DNA of 64,000 nucleotides from Janthinobacterium sp. 344. GTDB lineage: Bacteria > Pseudomonadota > Gammaproteobacteria > Burkholderiales > Burkholderiaceae_D. Under the pieces are notes generated by a model. The model ran no database searches. It was not told the origin of the DNA and saw nothing but the letters and a program-made list of their open reading frames with translations. Each line of letters starts with the position of its first letter. Within the stretch, counting starts at the first letter, position 1. Position numbers and translations under genes: made by a program. Where the stretch lies: the NCBI RefSeq assembly GCF_900112025.1, contig NZ_FOKL01000002.1, positions 334,339 to 398,338 of the forward strand. Direction: 5' to 3'. Below, piece by piece: positions 33,744 through 42,513 of this stretch.

Positions 33744-34823
33744 ATGCGCCGTTTTTTGTTCGCCTGCCTGTCCCTGCCCGCCTTGCACAGCGCCATGGCT
33801 GCCGATGCGCCCGTGCAAGGCGTGTGGCAGGGCACGCTGGGCAAGGCCAATATCGTCGCCTGCTTCAACCAGCCCAGCCCCACGCAGGGGGCTGACCGCA
33901 GCGGCAGCTACTACTACACGCGCTACAAGACGCCGATCATGCTGTCCATGGCGAACGGCAAGAGCGACTGGAGCGAATCCGACGCCAAGGGCGATACCAC
34001 GGGCACGTGGCGCCTGGGTGCGCCGCAGGGCGGAAAGCTCACCGGCACGTGGACGGAGCCGAAAAGCGGCAAGGCCCTGCCCCTGGCCTTGAGCCTGCTG
34101 GAAGCGGCGGGCGAGCGCGACCATCCGTCCTGCGCCAGCGACGCCTACAACCTGGCGCTGGAAGATTTTCCCGGCACCAAGGTCAGCAAGCCCATCGCCT
34201 TCGAAGGCAAGCAATACCGCAACCTGCAAGTGGGCGACACCATCACCGTGGAACTGATGGCGCCCGGCGACGGCATCGCGAAAATCAACGCGCAGCTGCG
34301 CGGCGTGCTGGCAAAGAACAAGAAAGACCTGGCCGACTTCTATGCCACGCGCCGCGAATACCTGGGCCGCAACGGCTTCACGACGGAAGACGAGGTGTAT
34401 GCGGAGCCCACCTACTGGTCGCCGCGCTGGGTGACGATCAAATTCTACCGCTGGGCGGCCGGCTATGGCGCCAGCGGCATTTCCATCCGCTTCCGCACCT
34501 GGGACGTGAAAACGGGCCAGGAAACGGACGTGTGGAACTGGTTCGGCGCCAGCGCCAGCGATGGCGACGACAAGGCCGAATTGCCGGACCGCTTGCGCCA
34601 GGCCCTGTTCAAGGACGTCAAGATCGATGCCGAATGCCAGGGCACGGATTACGACGGCCGCGGCCGCTTCCACCTGTCCTTGAAGCCGGAAGGCGTGTCG
34701 TTCTGGGAAGACGCGAACGGCAGCGGCTGCGAAAACGATTTTTTACTGCCCTACAACAAGGTCGGTCCCTTCCTCACCGTCAAGGGCCGCGCCGCGCTCA
34801 GCGATTTGTTGCCGAAGAACTAG
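33744..34823 (+). CDS. Exported hypothetical protein, 359 residues
   Basis: The signal peptide MRRFLFACLSLPALHSAMA-A is followed by a beta-rich mature part. The first portion (GVWQGTLGKANIVACFNQ ... GSYYYTRYKTPIMLS) resembles small secreted lipocalin-like repeats. The C-terminal segment HLSLKPEGVSFWEDANGSGCENDF plus LPYNKVGPFL recalls the end of DUF3298/RsiV-type proteins. Likely periplasmic or surface-exposed, function unknown. It converges with the M24 gene, overlapping by 4 bases. Confidence 0.75.
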   Translation: MRRFLFACLSLPALHSAMAADAPVQGVWQGTLGKANIVACFNQPSPTQGADRSGSYYYTRYKTPIMLSMANGKSDWSESDAKGDTTGTWRLGAPQGGKLTGTWTEPKSGKALPLALSLLEAAGERDHPSCASDAYNLALEDFPGTKVSKPIAFEGKQYRNLQVGDTITVELMAPGDGIAKINAQLRGVLAKNKKDLADFYATRREYLGRNGFTTEDEVYAEPTYWSPRWVTIKFYRWAAGYGASGISIRFRTWDVKTGQETDVWNWFGASASDGDDKAELPDRLRQALFKDVKIDAECQGTDYDGRGRFHLSLKPEGVSFWEDANGSGCENDFLLPYNKVGPFLTVKGRAALSDLLPKN

Positions 34824-35509
34824 GCATAGTAGCTGTCATCGAGCAGCATGTCTTCGAAGAAAGCGCCATACGGCAGGGTCGGATGGCGCAGGTGAATTTC
34901 CAGGATCCAGCGCATGGGCGACGGTGAAAACTCCGCGTCGGCCAGCGCGCCCGCGTGGATGGTCGCGTGCGGAAAGTCCGAGACCCTGTGGCCGCCCAGG
35001 TCGACATTGAGTTCCCAGCCCAGCTTGCGTGCCTCATCCGCCGCGTAGGCATACAGGGCCTGTCCGGTGAGCCGGTCGCGCTGCCACACGGCGCGCACCT
35101 GGTGGAACAGCCATTGCGCGTCGTGCGCGCAGCGCGCATAGTCCGCCTGTTGTTCGCTGTCGCCCAGCGTGAATGTGGCGCCGCCATCGCCTTCCCATGC
35201 CTGCACGCGGGGGGCGATATCGAGGAAGAAGATATCGTGCTCCTGCAGTATCACGCCCGGCTCGGAAGCGCGCTTCATCGGTTTTATCGTATTGCGCCCG
35301 AAGCGCACGCGCGTGGGATGCCAGCTCAGGGCCAGGCCCATGTCCAGCAGCACCTGTTTCGCCATCGCGACGGCATCTTCTTCCAGCATGCCGGGGCGGA
35401 TGCGCGCGGCAATGGCGGCGATCGCCTCGCGCGTCTTGCGGCGCGCCAGCAGCATGCCGTCTTCCGTGTAGGCGGGACCGACCCGCTCGGCGTCGAGTAT
35501 TTCTTCCAT
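34820..35509 (-). CDS. M24-family metallopeptidase (short aminopeptidase P type)
   Basis: 229 residues covering only the pita-bread domain. Metal ligands are apparent at FFLDIAP (Asp), EGDGGATF (Asp), GGHRVSDFPH (His), RWILEIHLRHP (Glu), and a late GAFFEDMLL (Glu). The creatinase N-terminal domain is absent. Whether it cleaves X-Pro peptides or is a non-peptidase relative is open. Monocistronic, with a long 129-base upstream gap to glxA. Confidence 0.82.
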   Translation of the reverse strand: MEEILDAERVGPAYTEDGMLLARRKTREAIAAIAARIRPGMLEEDAVAMAKQVLLDMGLALSWHPTRVRFGRNTIKPMKRASEPGVILQEHDIFFLDIAPRVQAWEGDGGATFTLGDSEQQADYARCAHDAQWLFHQVRAVWQRDRLTGQALYAYAADEARKLGWELNVDLGGHRVSDFPHATIHAGALADAEFSPSPMRWILEIHLRHPTLPYGAFFEDMLLDDSYYA

Positions 35510-35638
35510 GGTTGGACCTTTTCCAGGGCGCGGCCGGAATGGCGCGCCAGCAGGAAAAGTATAGGTGTGCGGCTGGACTGGCGGGGCGGCTGGCTGCCGC
35601 GCTTTCCGGACAGCCAGCCGGGAATTCCTGCCATCGGG

Positions 35639-36610
35639 CTATCGAGGGCGGGAAAAGTGTTGCCGGTATTGTTTGGCAGATACTCCCAGGCGCCGCAGGA
35701 ATACCGTGCGCAGCTGGTCGGCCGTGCCGAAGCCGCAGCGCCAGGCTATGGTTTTCAACGGCTCGGCGCTGGCGGCCAGCAGGGCGCGCGCCGCATCGAG
35801 CCGGGCACTTTCGATGAAATGCGCCGGCGTCACGCCCAGTTCGCGCGCAAACACGCGGGCAAAGTTGCGCGGACTCATGGCCACCAGCCGCGCCAGGGTC
35901 TCCACGTCCAGCGCCTCGCCCAGGTGCGCCAGCACGTATTGCTGCGCCTGCGCCACGGGCGAGGCCGCATCGACCACGGGCGTCAGGTGCGGGCTGAACT
36001 GCGATTGCCCGCCCTGCCGCTGCGTGTACACCACCAGCCGGCGCGCCACCTGCAGCGCCAGCTGCGCGCCACCCACCCCGCCATCCTCGGCCAGCAAGGA
36101 GAGCGACAGGTCGATGCCGGCCGTCACGCCCGCCGAACTGACCAGCTTGCCGTCGTGCACATAAATGCTGTCCGCATCGACGCGCGCCAGCGGAAAGCGG
36201 GCGGCCAGGGCGGCCGCGTCGTTCCAGTGCGTGGCCACTTTCTTACCATCGAGCAAACCCGCGTGGCCCAGCAAGAATGCGCCATTGCAGATGGAACCAT
36301 GGCGGCGCGCCCTGCCGGCCGCGCCGGCCAGCCAGGCGCTCAGGTCGGCGTCAGGCGCTTGCGCCGGCAAGCCGGGGCCGCCCGCCACCAGCAACAGGTC
36401 GTAGGACGCCCGCGCCTGTGCATAGTGGCGGTGCGCGGCCAGGCACAGCCCGTTCGAGCAGCGCAGCATGCCTTCCCGCGTGCCCAGCACCTCGATCGTG
36501 TACTGCCGATCCGCCGGTAAAAAACGGTTCGCTTCGGCGAACACGTCCATGGGTCCGCTGACGTCGAGCGCCTGCACGCCGGGAAAGATCAGGATGGCAA
36601 TCGTCGGCAT
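35639..36610 (-). CDS. GlxA-type regulator: DJ-1/PfpI domain plus AraC helix-turn-helix
   Basis: 323 residues. The N-terminal DJ-1-like domain (MPTIAILIFPGVQALDVSGPMDVF, nucleophile-elbow Cys in GSICNGAFLL) is followed by a C-terminal AraC domain (LDVETLARLVAMSPRNFARVFARELGVTPAHFIESARLDAARALL, AWRCGFGTADQLRTVFLRRLG). GlxA-like proteins often control amino acid or glycine betaine catabolism. It lies 3 bases downstream of dadA, so it is co-transcribed with a D-amino acid dehydrogenase. Confidence 0.88.
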   Translation of the reverse strand: MPTIAILIFPGVQALDVSGPMDVFAEANRFLPADRQYTIEVLGTREGMLRCSNGLCLAAHRHYAQARASYDLLLVAGGPGLPAQAPDADLSAWLAGAAGRARRHGSICNGAFLLGHAGLLDGKKVATHWNDAAALAARFPLARVDADSIYVHDGKLVSSAGVTAGIDLSLSLLAEDGGVGGAQLALQVARRLVVYTQRQGGQSQFSPHLTPVVDAASPVAQAQQYVLAHLGEALDVETLARLVAMSPRNFARVFARELGVTPAHFIESARLDAARALLAASAEPLKTIAWRCGFGTADQLRTVFLRRLGVSAKQYRQHFSRPR

Positions 36611-36613
36611 GCG

Positions 36614-37828
36614 TCAATCCTGCGCCACGGCCGCCACTTGCTGCGCCACCAGCTCGGCCGTCGCCGCCGCCAGGGTCCAGCCCAGGTGGCCGTGGCCCGT
36701 GTTGTAGTACACGCCGGGCGCCTTGCCGCGCCCCACTTTCGGCAGCATGTCGGGCAGCATGGGACGCAGGCCGGCCCAGGGAATCACCTTGCGCGTATGC
36801 ACGCCGGGAAAACATTGCGCCACCCATTGCAGCAATGGACGGATGCGGTCGGCGCGGATGTCGTGGTTGATGCCGTTGAATTCCGCCGTGCCCGCCACCC
36901 GCAGGCGGTCTTCGCCCAGGCGGCTGCTGACCAGCTTGGTCGCATCGTCGAGCAGGCTGACCTTGGGGGCCGCTGCGCGGCTGGCGTCGTCATCGAGCTG
37001 CACGGTGATGGAATACCCTTTCACGGGATACACGTTGACATGGTCGCCCAGCGTTGCCGCCATGGCGCGGCTGGCCGTGCCCGCGCAGATGACGACGGCG
37101 TCGAACACGGTGCTGTCCCCACCCGCGCTCACGCGCACCTTGCCGTGCTCGCGCGCCAGCGCCGTCACCTGCGTGTCATAGCGGCAGGCCACGCCCAGGC
37201 GCGCGCAGGCGTCGGCCAGGCCGCTGGTGAACTTGTGGATGTCGCCCGTGGAATCGCTGTCCGTGTAGTAGCCGCCGTAAAAATCGCCGTGCAGGGCTGG
37301 CTCGATGGCGCGCATCTCGTGCGGCGTGACGGCGCGCCGCTGCAAGCCGCCCTGCGCCAGCAGGCGCGAGACGCGGGCCGCCCGCTCGAAACCGGCGCGT
37401 TCCCGGTAGACATGCAGGATGCCGGCGCGGCGATGGTCGAAATCGATATTTTCTTCTTGCGCCCACGCAAACAGGTGATCGCGCGCGGCAATCGCCATGC
37501 GCGTCGTGGCAATCGTATTGCGTTCATAGTCAGGCATGGCGGCGAGAAACGCCGCAAACCAGCTCAGCTTGTGCCAGCCCGGCGTCGGGTTGAGCAGCAG
37601 CGGCGCGTCGCGCCGGGCCATCCATTTCAGCGCGTTCAGCACGGTCGCCTTGTGGTTCCACACTTCCGCATGCGAGGCCGACAATTGCCCGCCGTTCGCA
37701 TACGACGTTTCCATGGCCGCATAGCGGTGGCGTTCAATCAGGGTCACGTGCATGCCCCGTTTCGCCAGCGCGTAGGCCGTGGTGACGCCCGTGATGCCTC
37801 CGCCGATGACAGCCACCGTGCGGCTCAT
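36614..37828 (-). CDS. dadA: D-amino acid dehydrogenase-like flavoprotein
   Basis: 404 residues from the ATG at 37828. The FAD dinucleotide motif VAVIGGGITGVTTAYALAKRGMHVTLIE is at the N terminus, and the DAO-family C-terminal GLRPMLPDMLPKVG and YYNTGHGHLGWTLA are present. It deaminates D-amino acids to keto acids, passing electrons to the respiratory chain. Its start overlaps the hxlR-type gene stop by 4 bases, and the glxA-like gene follows after 3 bases, an unusual operon with a regulator on either side of the enzyme. Confidence 0.85.
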   Translation of the reverse strand: MSRTVAVIGGGITGVTTAYALAKRGMHVTLIERHRYAAMETSYANGGQLSASHAEVWNHKATVLNALKWMARRDAPLLLNPTPGWHKLSWFAAFLAAMPDYERNTIATTRMAIAARDHLFAWAQEENIDFDHRRAGILHVYRERAGFERAARVSRLLAQGGLQRRAVTPHEMRAIEPALHGDFYGGYYTDSDSTGDIHKFTSGLADACARLGVACRYDTQVTALAREHGKVRVSAGGDSTVFDAVVICAGTASRAMAATLGDHVNVYPVKGYSITVQLDDDASRAAAPKVSLLDDATKLVSSRLGEDRLRVAGTAEFNGINHDIRADRIRPLLQWVAQCFPGVHTRKVIPWAGLRPMLPDMLPKVGRGKAPGVYYNTGHGHLGWTLAAATAELVAQQVAAVAQD

Positions 37829-38283
37829 GGCGCCGCCACCTTGTGCACGACGGTATCGCCCGCCTGCAGGACCCGCCCGTCCGGCGCCTGCACCTCCATG
37901 CGGCGCACGGGCAAGCCTGAAGCGCGTTGCAGCAGGGTCGAATGCGCCTCGCCCTGCTCGAACAATTGCGCCTCGCTCCACTGGCGCAAGCCGACGACGA
38001 CGGGGAACAGGCCCAGTCCCTTTTGTGTGAGCACATATTCCTGGTAGGCCGTGCCGTCCGAGGCGGGCGCGACATCAAAAATGCCCTCCTGCACCAGGGT
38101 GTGCAGGCGGTCGGCCAGGATGTTCTTCGCCACGCCCAGGCTTTTCTGGAATTCGCCAAAGCGGCGCATGCCGTCGAAGGCGTCGCGCACGATCAAGAGC
38201 GACCAGCGCTCGCCGATCACGTCGAGCGCGCGCGCCACGGGACAGGGATCGGTTTTCAGGCTCTTGCGCTTGGCCATCGTCAT
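37825..38283 (-). CDS. HxlR-family regulator
   Basis: 152 residues. PCPVARALDVIGERWSLLIVRDAFDGMRRFGEFQKSLGVAKNILADRLHTLVQEGIF is the HxlR/MarR-like winged helix. The tail from residue 105 (HSTLLQRASGLPVRRMEVQAPDGRVL) is longer than in minimal members. It probably regulates both its own operon and the divergent MFS gene through the palindrome at 38308-38343. Confidence 0.9.
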   Translation of the reverse strand: MTMAKRKSLKTDPCPVARALDVIGERWSLLIVRDAFDGMRRFGEFQKSLGVAKNILADRLHTLVQEGIFDVAPASDGTAYQEYVLTQKGLGLFPVVVGLRQWSEAQLFEQGEAHSTLLQRASGLPVRRMEVQAPDGRVLQAGDTVVHKVAAP

Positions 38284-38307
38284 GCTCCAGGATTGAGTGG
38301 TTGCATT

Positions 38308-38343
38308 TTAAAACTATTCGCCGTAGACTCCAACTAGTTTTAA
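38308..38343. promoter_or_regulatory. Inverted repeat, probable HxlR operator
   Basis: Perfect 9-base arms TTAAAACTA (38308-38316) and TAGTTTTAA (38335-38343) with 18 bases between, centred in the 85-base gap between the divergent hxlR and MFS genes. The two half-sites could be bound by a dimer or cover the two start regions. Confidence 0.55.
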
Positions 38344-38368
38344 TTTGAAACCACTTATCCGGAATCCC

Positions 38369-39559
38369 ATGCGCGATACGAACCCACCCATCACGACCAC
38401 CCTTCCCCCCACTCTCGTCTGGCTGTTTGCCACGGCGGCCGGCCTCAGCGTGGCCAATGTGTATTACGCCCAGCCTCTGCTGGCCACCCTGGCGCACGAA
38501 TTCGGCATGACGGAGGCGGCCAGCGGCATGGTCATCACGGCCACGCAGCTGGGCTGCGCGCTGGCCCTGCTGCTGCTGGTGCCGCTGGGCGACATGCTGA
38601 ACCGGCGCCGCCTGACCCTGTTCCAGCTGGCCCTGCTGGCCATGGTGCTGGCGGCGCTGGCCTGCGCCCGCTCCACGGCCGCCTTGCTGGCCGGCATGCT
38701 GCTGGTGGGCTTGCTGGGCACGGCCATGACGCAGGGCTTGATCGCCTATGCGGCCAGCGCGGCGGCCGCCCATGAGCGGGGCCGCGTGGTCGGCATGGCG
38801 CAGGGCGGCGTGGTGATCGGCTTGCTGCTGGCGCGCACCCTGTCCGGCGTAGTGGCGGACGTGGCCGACTGGCGCGCCGTGTATTGCGTGTCGGCCGCCA
38901 TCGCTGGCGCCCTGCTGTTGCTGCTGTGGCGCATGCTGCCGCCGCCGGCATTGCCGCATAAAAAGCTCGCGTATGGCACGCTGCTGCTGTCGATGCTGGA
39001 CATGCTGAGGCACAACAAGGTCTTGCGCGTGCGCGGCATGCTGGCCTTGCTGATGTTTGCCGTGTTCAATATTTTCTGGAGCGCGCTGGTGCTGCCCCTG
39101 ACGGCGCAAGGCTATACGCACACGGCCATCGGCGCCTTTGGCCTGGTGGGCGTGATCGGCGCGCTGGGCGCGGCGCGCGCGGGGGCCATGGCGGACCAGG
39201 GCCGCGCGCAATGGACGACGGGCGCGGCCCTGCTGCTGCTGCTGGCCGCATGGCTGCCGCTCAGTTTTGCGGGCGCGGCCCTGTGGCCGCTAATCGTCGG
39301 CATCATCGCGCTGGACCTGGCGGGCCAGGCCATCCACGTGACGAACCAGAGCCTGATCTTCAAGGAAGACAGCGACGCGCACAGCCGCCTGGTGGCGTGC
39401 TACATGCTGTTTTATGCGGTGGGAAGCGGGATGGGAGCGATTGCCGCCACCAGCGTGTATGCGCTGGCGGGCTGGCATGGGGTGTGCGCGCTGGGCGCGG
39501 CGGTCAGCTTGCTGGCCCTGCTGTTCTGGCGGCTGACCTTGCCTGCTGAAAAGACTTAA
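38369..39559 (+). CDS. MFS transporter, drug/metabolite exporter type
   Basis: 396 residues from the ATG at 38369, with twelve hydrophobic segments and the MFS motif A loop VPLGDMLNRRRLTLFQ between TM2 and TM3. VANVYYAQPLLATLAHEFG is typical of YnfM/ARAJ-like exporters. It is divergent from hxlR, so it is probably induced by the same ligand. A TTG eight codons earlier has no ribosome site. It overlaps the Crp-type gene by 4 bases at the 3' ends. Confidence 0.88.
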   Translation: MRDTNPPITTTLPPTLVWLFATAAGLSVANVYYAQPLLATLAHEFGMTEAASGMVITATQLGCALALLLLVPLGDMLNRRRLTLFQLALLAMVLAALACARSTAALLAGMLLVGLLGTAMTQGLIAYAASAAAAHERGRVVGMAQGGVVIGLLLARTLSGVVADVADWRAVYCVSAAIAGALLLLLWRMLPPPALPHKKLAYGTLLLSMLDMLRHNKVLRVRGMLALLMFAVFNIFWSALVLPLTAQGYTHTAIGAFGLVGVIGALGAARAGAMADQGRAQWTTGAALLLLLAAWLPLSFAGAALWPLIVGIIALDLAGQAIHVTNQSLIFKEDSDAHSRLVACYMLFYAVGSGMGAIAATSVYALAGWHGVCALGAAVSLLALLFWRLTLPAEKT

Positions 39560-40251
39560 TTGAGCAGCGCCGTGGCCGAGCCATGGCGATATGTTTTCAG
39601 TGCATCGGGCTGGATCTGGATCAGCGAGCCGCTGACTTTAATCAGGTGCAAGTCCGTCAGCTGGTGCAGCACGCGCGACAGGGTGGCGGGCGCCAGGTTC
39701 AGGAACGATGCCAACAGACTTTTCTTCAGGTCCAGCTTGACCTCGTTCGAGCGTTGCTGGTCCGAGGCCTGCAGCAGATACTCGACCACGCGCTGGGTGG
39801 CGTTCTGCACGGAGCAGCGCTCCACGTTGCGGATGAAGCCCATCAGGTGGTGCGACAGGCTGTTCATCATCTGGCGCGCGATGCGGGGCGACTGGTCCAG
39901 CAGGCGCAGCAGCGCGTGCGGCGGGATGCGCAGCAGCAGGCAGTGCTCGAGCGCTTCGGCGCAGAACGGATACGGTTCATCGAGGAAAATCATGGCTTCG
40001 CCGAAACTCTGGCCCGGGCGGATCAATTCCAGGACCTTGTCGGTCCCTTCCATGGAAAACACGCTCAGCTTGACGAGGCCGAAGACCACCACATAGGCGC
40101 CTTCCGCCACTTCGCCCTTGCGGAACAGCACTTTGCCTTTTTCCACTTCGACGCGCACGACATCCTGGCGCAATTGCTCTAATTGCGAAGGGGAAATATG
40201 GCGGAACAGAGCCTGGCTCGACAGCAAGCCATCGACGTTGACCTTATGCAT
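39556..40251 (-). CDS. Crp/Fnr-family regulator
   Basis: 231 residues. The cyclic-nucleotide-like jelly roll (GKVLFRKGEVAEGAYVVVFGLVKLSV, PGQSFGEAMIFLDEPYPFCAEAL) is followed by a long helix and a C-terminal winged helix (LKKSLLASFLNLAPATLSRVLHQLTDLHLIKV). The cysteines of an Fnr iron-sulfur cluster are absent, so it resembles the Dnr/NnrR-type group that senses NO through heme, or an uncharacterised member. It is neighbour to a NarX/NarL-like pair, which hints at respiratory or nitrogen oxide control. Confidence 0.88.
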   Translation of the reverse strand: MHKVNVDGLLSSQALFRHISPSQLEQLRQDVVRVEVEKGKVLFRKGEVAEGAYVVVFGLVKLSVFSMEGTDKVLELIRPGQSFGEAMIFLDEPYPFCAEALEHCLLLRIPPHALLRLLDQSPRIARQMMNSLSHHLMGFIRNVERCSVQNATQRVVEYLLQASDQQRSNEVKLDLKKSLLASFLNLAPATLSRVLHQLTDLHLIKVSGSLIQIQPDALKTYRHGSATALLN

Positions 40252-40408
40252 GACACTCTCTTATTAGATTAGCGAATGACTAAGAGTGTAATGCGCAGGC
40301 ACGGTCAAGGCCATACGTCAAAGGAACTAGGGTTGTCTAGGCCGGAACGCCATGCAGGTCAAACAATCGCGCATTTTTTGCCATGTATTTGCGCATTGTT
40401 TGATTTTT

Positions 40409-40531
40409 AGAGTGCTGAGCAGAACCGCAGCGAGCGGCAGCGCGTTGCGACTGAGAAGCGGAACTGTGCCTGAGCACGATGAGCATCGCAGGTCGCAAAG
40501 TGCGACGCGCAGCCGCTTATGTCGCTACTCT
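40409..40531. repeat. Large hairpin repeat, family A, copy 2 (3' of the NarL-type gene)
   Basis: Core blocks ACCGCAGCGAGCGGCAGC, GAGAAGCGGAACTGT, TGAGCATCGCAGG and CGACGCGCAG match copies 1 and 3. The outer arms are short here (AGAGT / ACTCT) and the apex is a GTGC/GCAC type. It abuts the response regulator stop codon (40531-40533). The rest of the 279-base gap (40252-40408) has no gene. Confidence 0.8.
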
Positions 40532-41214
40532 TATTTGCCCAGCTCGCGCTCGACGGCGTAGACGGCGATCTGCACGCGGCTGCTGAGCTTAAGCTTCTTG
40601 AGAATGTTTTGCACGTGAATCTTGACCGTGCTTTCGGCCACGTCCAGCTGGCGCGCGATTTCCTTGTTGCTCTGACCGCGTGCCAGGCAAGCCATGGCTT
40701 CGCGTTCGCGCGGCGTCAGCTTGTCGTAGTCCGCTTCGGGCGCGCTCTGGCCGGCGCGGAACTGCGACACCAGCTTGGCCGTCATGGCGTCGGCGATCAC
40801 GGACTCGCCGGCCGCGGCGCGCAGGATGGCCTGGCCCAGCTGCTCGGCCTCGATGTTTTTCAGCAAGTAGCCACGCGCGCCCGCGCGCAGGGCCGCGCCC
40901 AGGTCGGCCGCGTTTTCCGACACGGTCAGCATCAGCACCACCATCTGCGGCAAGTCCTGCAAGATCAGCTGCAGCGCTTCCACGCCGGACACGCCCGGCA
41001 TGTTCAAGTCCATCAGCACTACGTCGGGCTGCAGCTCGGCCGCCAGGCGCACGCCGTCGAGTCCGTTCGACGCCTCGCCCACCACCTGGAACAGAGGATT
41101 GCGCTGCAGCAGCAGCTTGACGCCGCTGCGCAGCAAGGTGTGGTCGTCGACCAGCAGGATTTTGATGGGTGCGTTCACTGTGTTGAGTTCTTCTGCTTGA
41201 TAAATATGAGTCAT
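40531..41214 (-). CDS. NarL/FixJ-family response regulator
   Basis: 227 residues. Receiver domain: KILLVDDHTLLRSGVKLLL with the phosphoacceptor Asp in PDVVLMDLNMPG, and GYLLKN. The C-terminal LuxR helix-turn-helix is LTPREREAMACLARGQSNKEIARQLDVAESTVKIHVQNILKKL. It follows the sensor gene after 3 bases. An internal GTG at 41173 would shorten the N terminus to the usual receiver start. Confidence 0.93.
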   Translation of the reverse strand: MTHIYQAEELNTVNAPIKILLVDDHTLLRSGVKLLLQRNPLFQVVGEASNGLDGVRLAAELQPDVVLMDLNMPGVSGVEALQLILQDLPQMVVLMLTVSENAADLGAALRAGARGYLLKNIEAEQLGQAILRAAAGESVIADAMTAKLVSQFRAGQSAPEADYDKLTPREREAMACLARGQSNKEIARQLDVAESTVKIHVQNILKKLKLSSRVQIAVYAVERELGK

Positions 41215-41217
41215 CTG

Positions 41218-42447
41218 TTACGCGGCCTGGCGCCGGGCTTCCGGCAGGGCCAGCGAGATCGTCGTGCCGCCACCGGGCGTGCTGTCGATGGCGAATTGCG
41301 CGCCCAGCCGCTCGGCCCGCTCCTGCATGATACGCAAGCCGATCTGCAATTCCGTTTTCTTGTCGCGCACATTGGCGGCAAACCCTTCGCCATCGTCGCG
41401 CACCTGCAGCGCAAAATCGCGGCCGTTCTCCACGCGCAGCGCCACGTTGCCGGCCTGCGCATGCTTGCGGATATTCGACAGCGCCTCCTGCACGATGAAC
41501 AGGATCTGCAGCTGCTGCTCGGGCGCCAGCGGCGCGCCATTGCCGCTCATCTCCAGGGTGCCCGCCACGCCCGTCTGCAGCTCGAACTTGGCCAGCACTT
41601 CCGCCAGCTTGCTTTCCAGGTCGCTGCCGTGCCAGCGCGTGCGGAAATTGACCAGCAGCTCGCGCACGTCCTGGTAGCTTTGCTCGACGCCCATGCGCAT
41701 CAGCGGCAGTACTTCGGCCGCCTCGTCGAGCTGGCCACGGCGCACGGAATCGTCGAGCATCTGCACTTGCAGGCTGATGAAGTTCAGGCTTTGCGCGATG
41801 CTGTCGTGCAAGCCCTCGGCCAGCAGGCTGCGTTCGCGCGCCACGGCGAATTCCTTTTCGCGCGCGATCAGGCGCTGGTTTTCAATGGCGATGCCCAGGC
41901 TCTGGCCCAGCGTTTCCAGCCAGCCCTGCTGCTGCGCATGCACGGCTTGCGGGCGCGCAAAGTGCAGCGAAAAGCTGCCCACCACCTGCTCGCGCGCGAG
42001 GATGGGAAACACGGCGATGGCGATGAAACCCTCGTCCTGGCAACGGTAGCGCTGCAGCGCATCGACCTGGCGGAAATCGCGGATCTGGATCACGCCCTGC
42101 GCCACGGCCGCGCCGCACAGGCAATCGTTGTTGCGGATGCAGTGTTCCTCTTCCACCATGGCGTCGGAAATGCCCTCATGCACGATCATGTGCACGGTAT
42201 CCTGCTGCGGATCGAGAATGCGCACGGTGCCGCCTTCGGCCTGCGCGAACTGCATCACGTGGCGCAAAAAGCCGCGGCACAGGGCGTCGATGGCGTGCTG
42301 TCCCGCCAGCAGGGTGGAAATCTCGTGCAGGGTGGCCAGCTGGCGCTCCTGCGCGGCGCTCAGGCCGGACGATTGCGCCAGGCGGCGCTGGCGCCAGCGC
42401 GAAGCGGGGAGTTGTTTGCGGGAAGAATGACTGCGCGGCGCTTGCAT
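41218..42447 (-). CDS. Soluble NarX/LiaS-type sensor kinase with GAF domain
   Basis: 409 residues without membrane segments. Basic N terminus, helix, GAF domain (about 45-190) containing CIRNNDCLCGAAVAQG, then HisKA_3 dimerisation helix with the phospho-His in LLAEGLHDSIAQSLNFISLQ and the HATPase with LQILFIVQEALSNIRKHAQA, VRDDGEGF and GLRIMQERAERLGA. The closely spaced cysteines in the GAF domain could hold heme or an iron-sulfur cluster or sense thiols. The partner regulator is directly downstream. Confidence 0.9.
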   Translation of the reverse strand: MQAPRSHSSRKQLPASRWRQRRLAQSSGLSAAQERQLATLHEISTLLAGQHAIDALCRGFLRHVMQFAQAEGGTVRILDPQQDTVHMIVHEGISDAMVEEEHCIRNNDCLCGAAVAQGVIQIRDFRQVDALQRYRCQDEGFIAIAVFPILAREQVVGSFSLHFARPQAVHAQQQGWLETLGQSLGIAIENQRLIAREKEFAVARERSLLAEGLHDSIAQSLNFISLQVQMLDDSVRRGQLDEAAEVLPLMRMGVEQSYQDVRELLVNFRTRWHGSDLESKLAEVLAKFELQTGVAGTLEMSGNGAPLAPEQQLQILFIVQEALSNIRKHAQAGNVALRVENGRDFALQVRDDGEGFAANVRDKKTELQIGLRIMQERAERLGAQFAIDSTPGGGTTISLALPEARRQAA

Positions 42448-42513
42448 GAAAAACTCGAATCTGAAAAGTGATACGCCCGGCTAGCGCCACTGCGGCGCGC
42501 CGGGCAGACAAGA

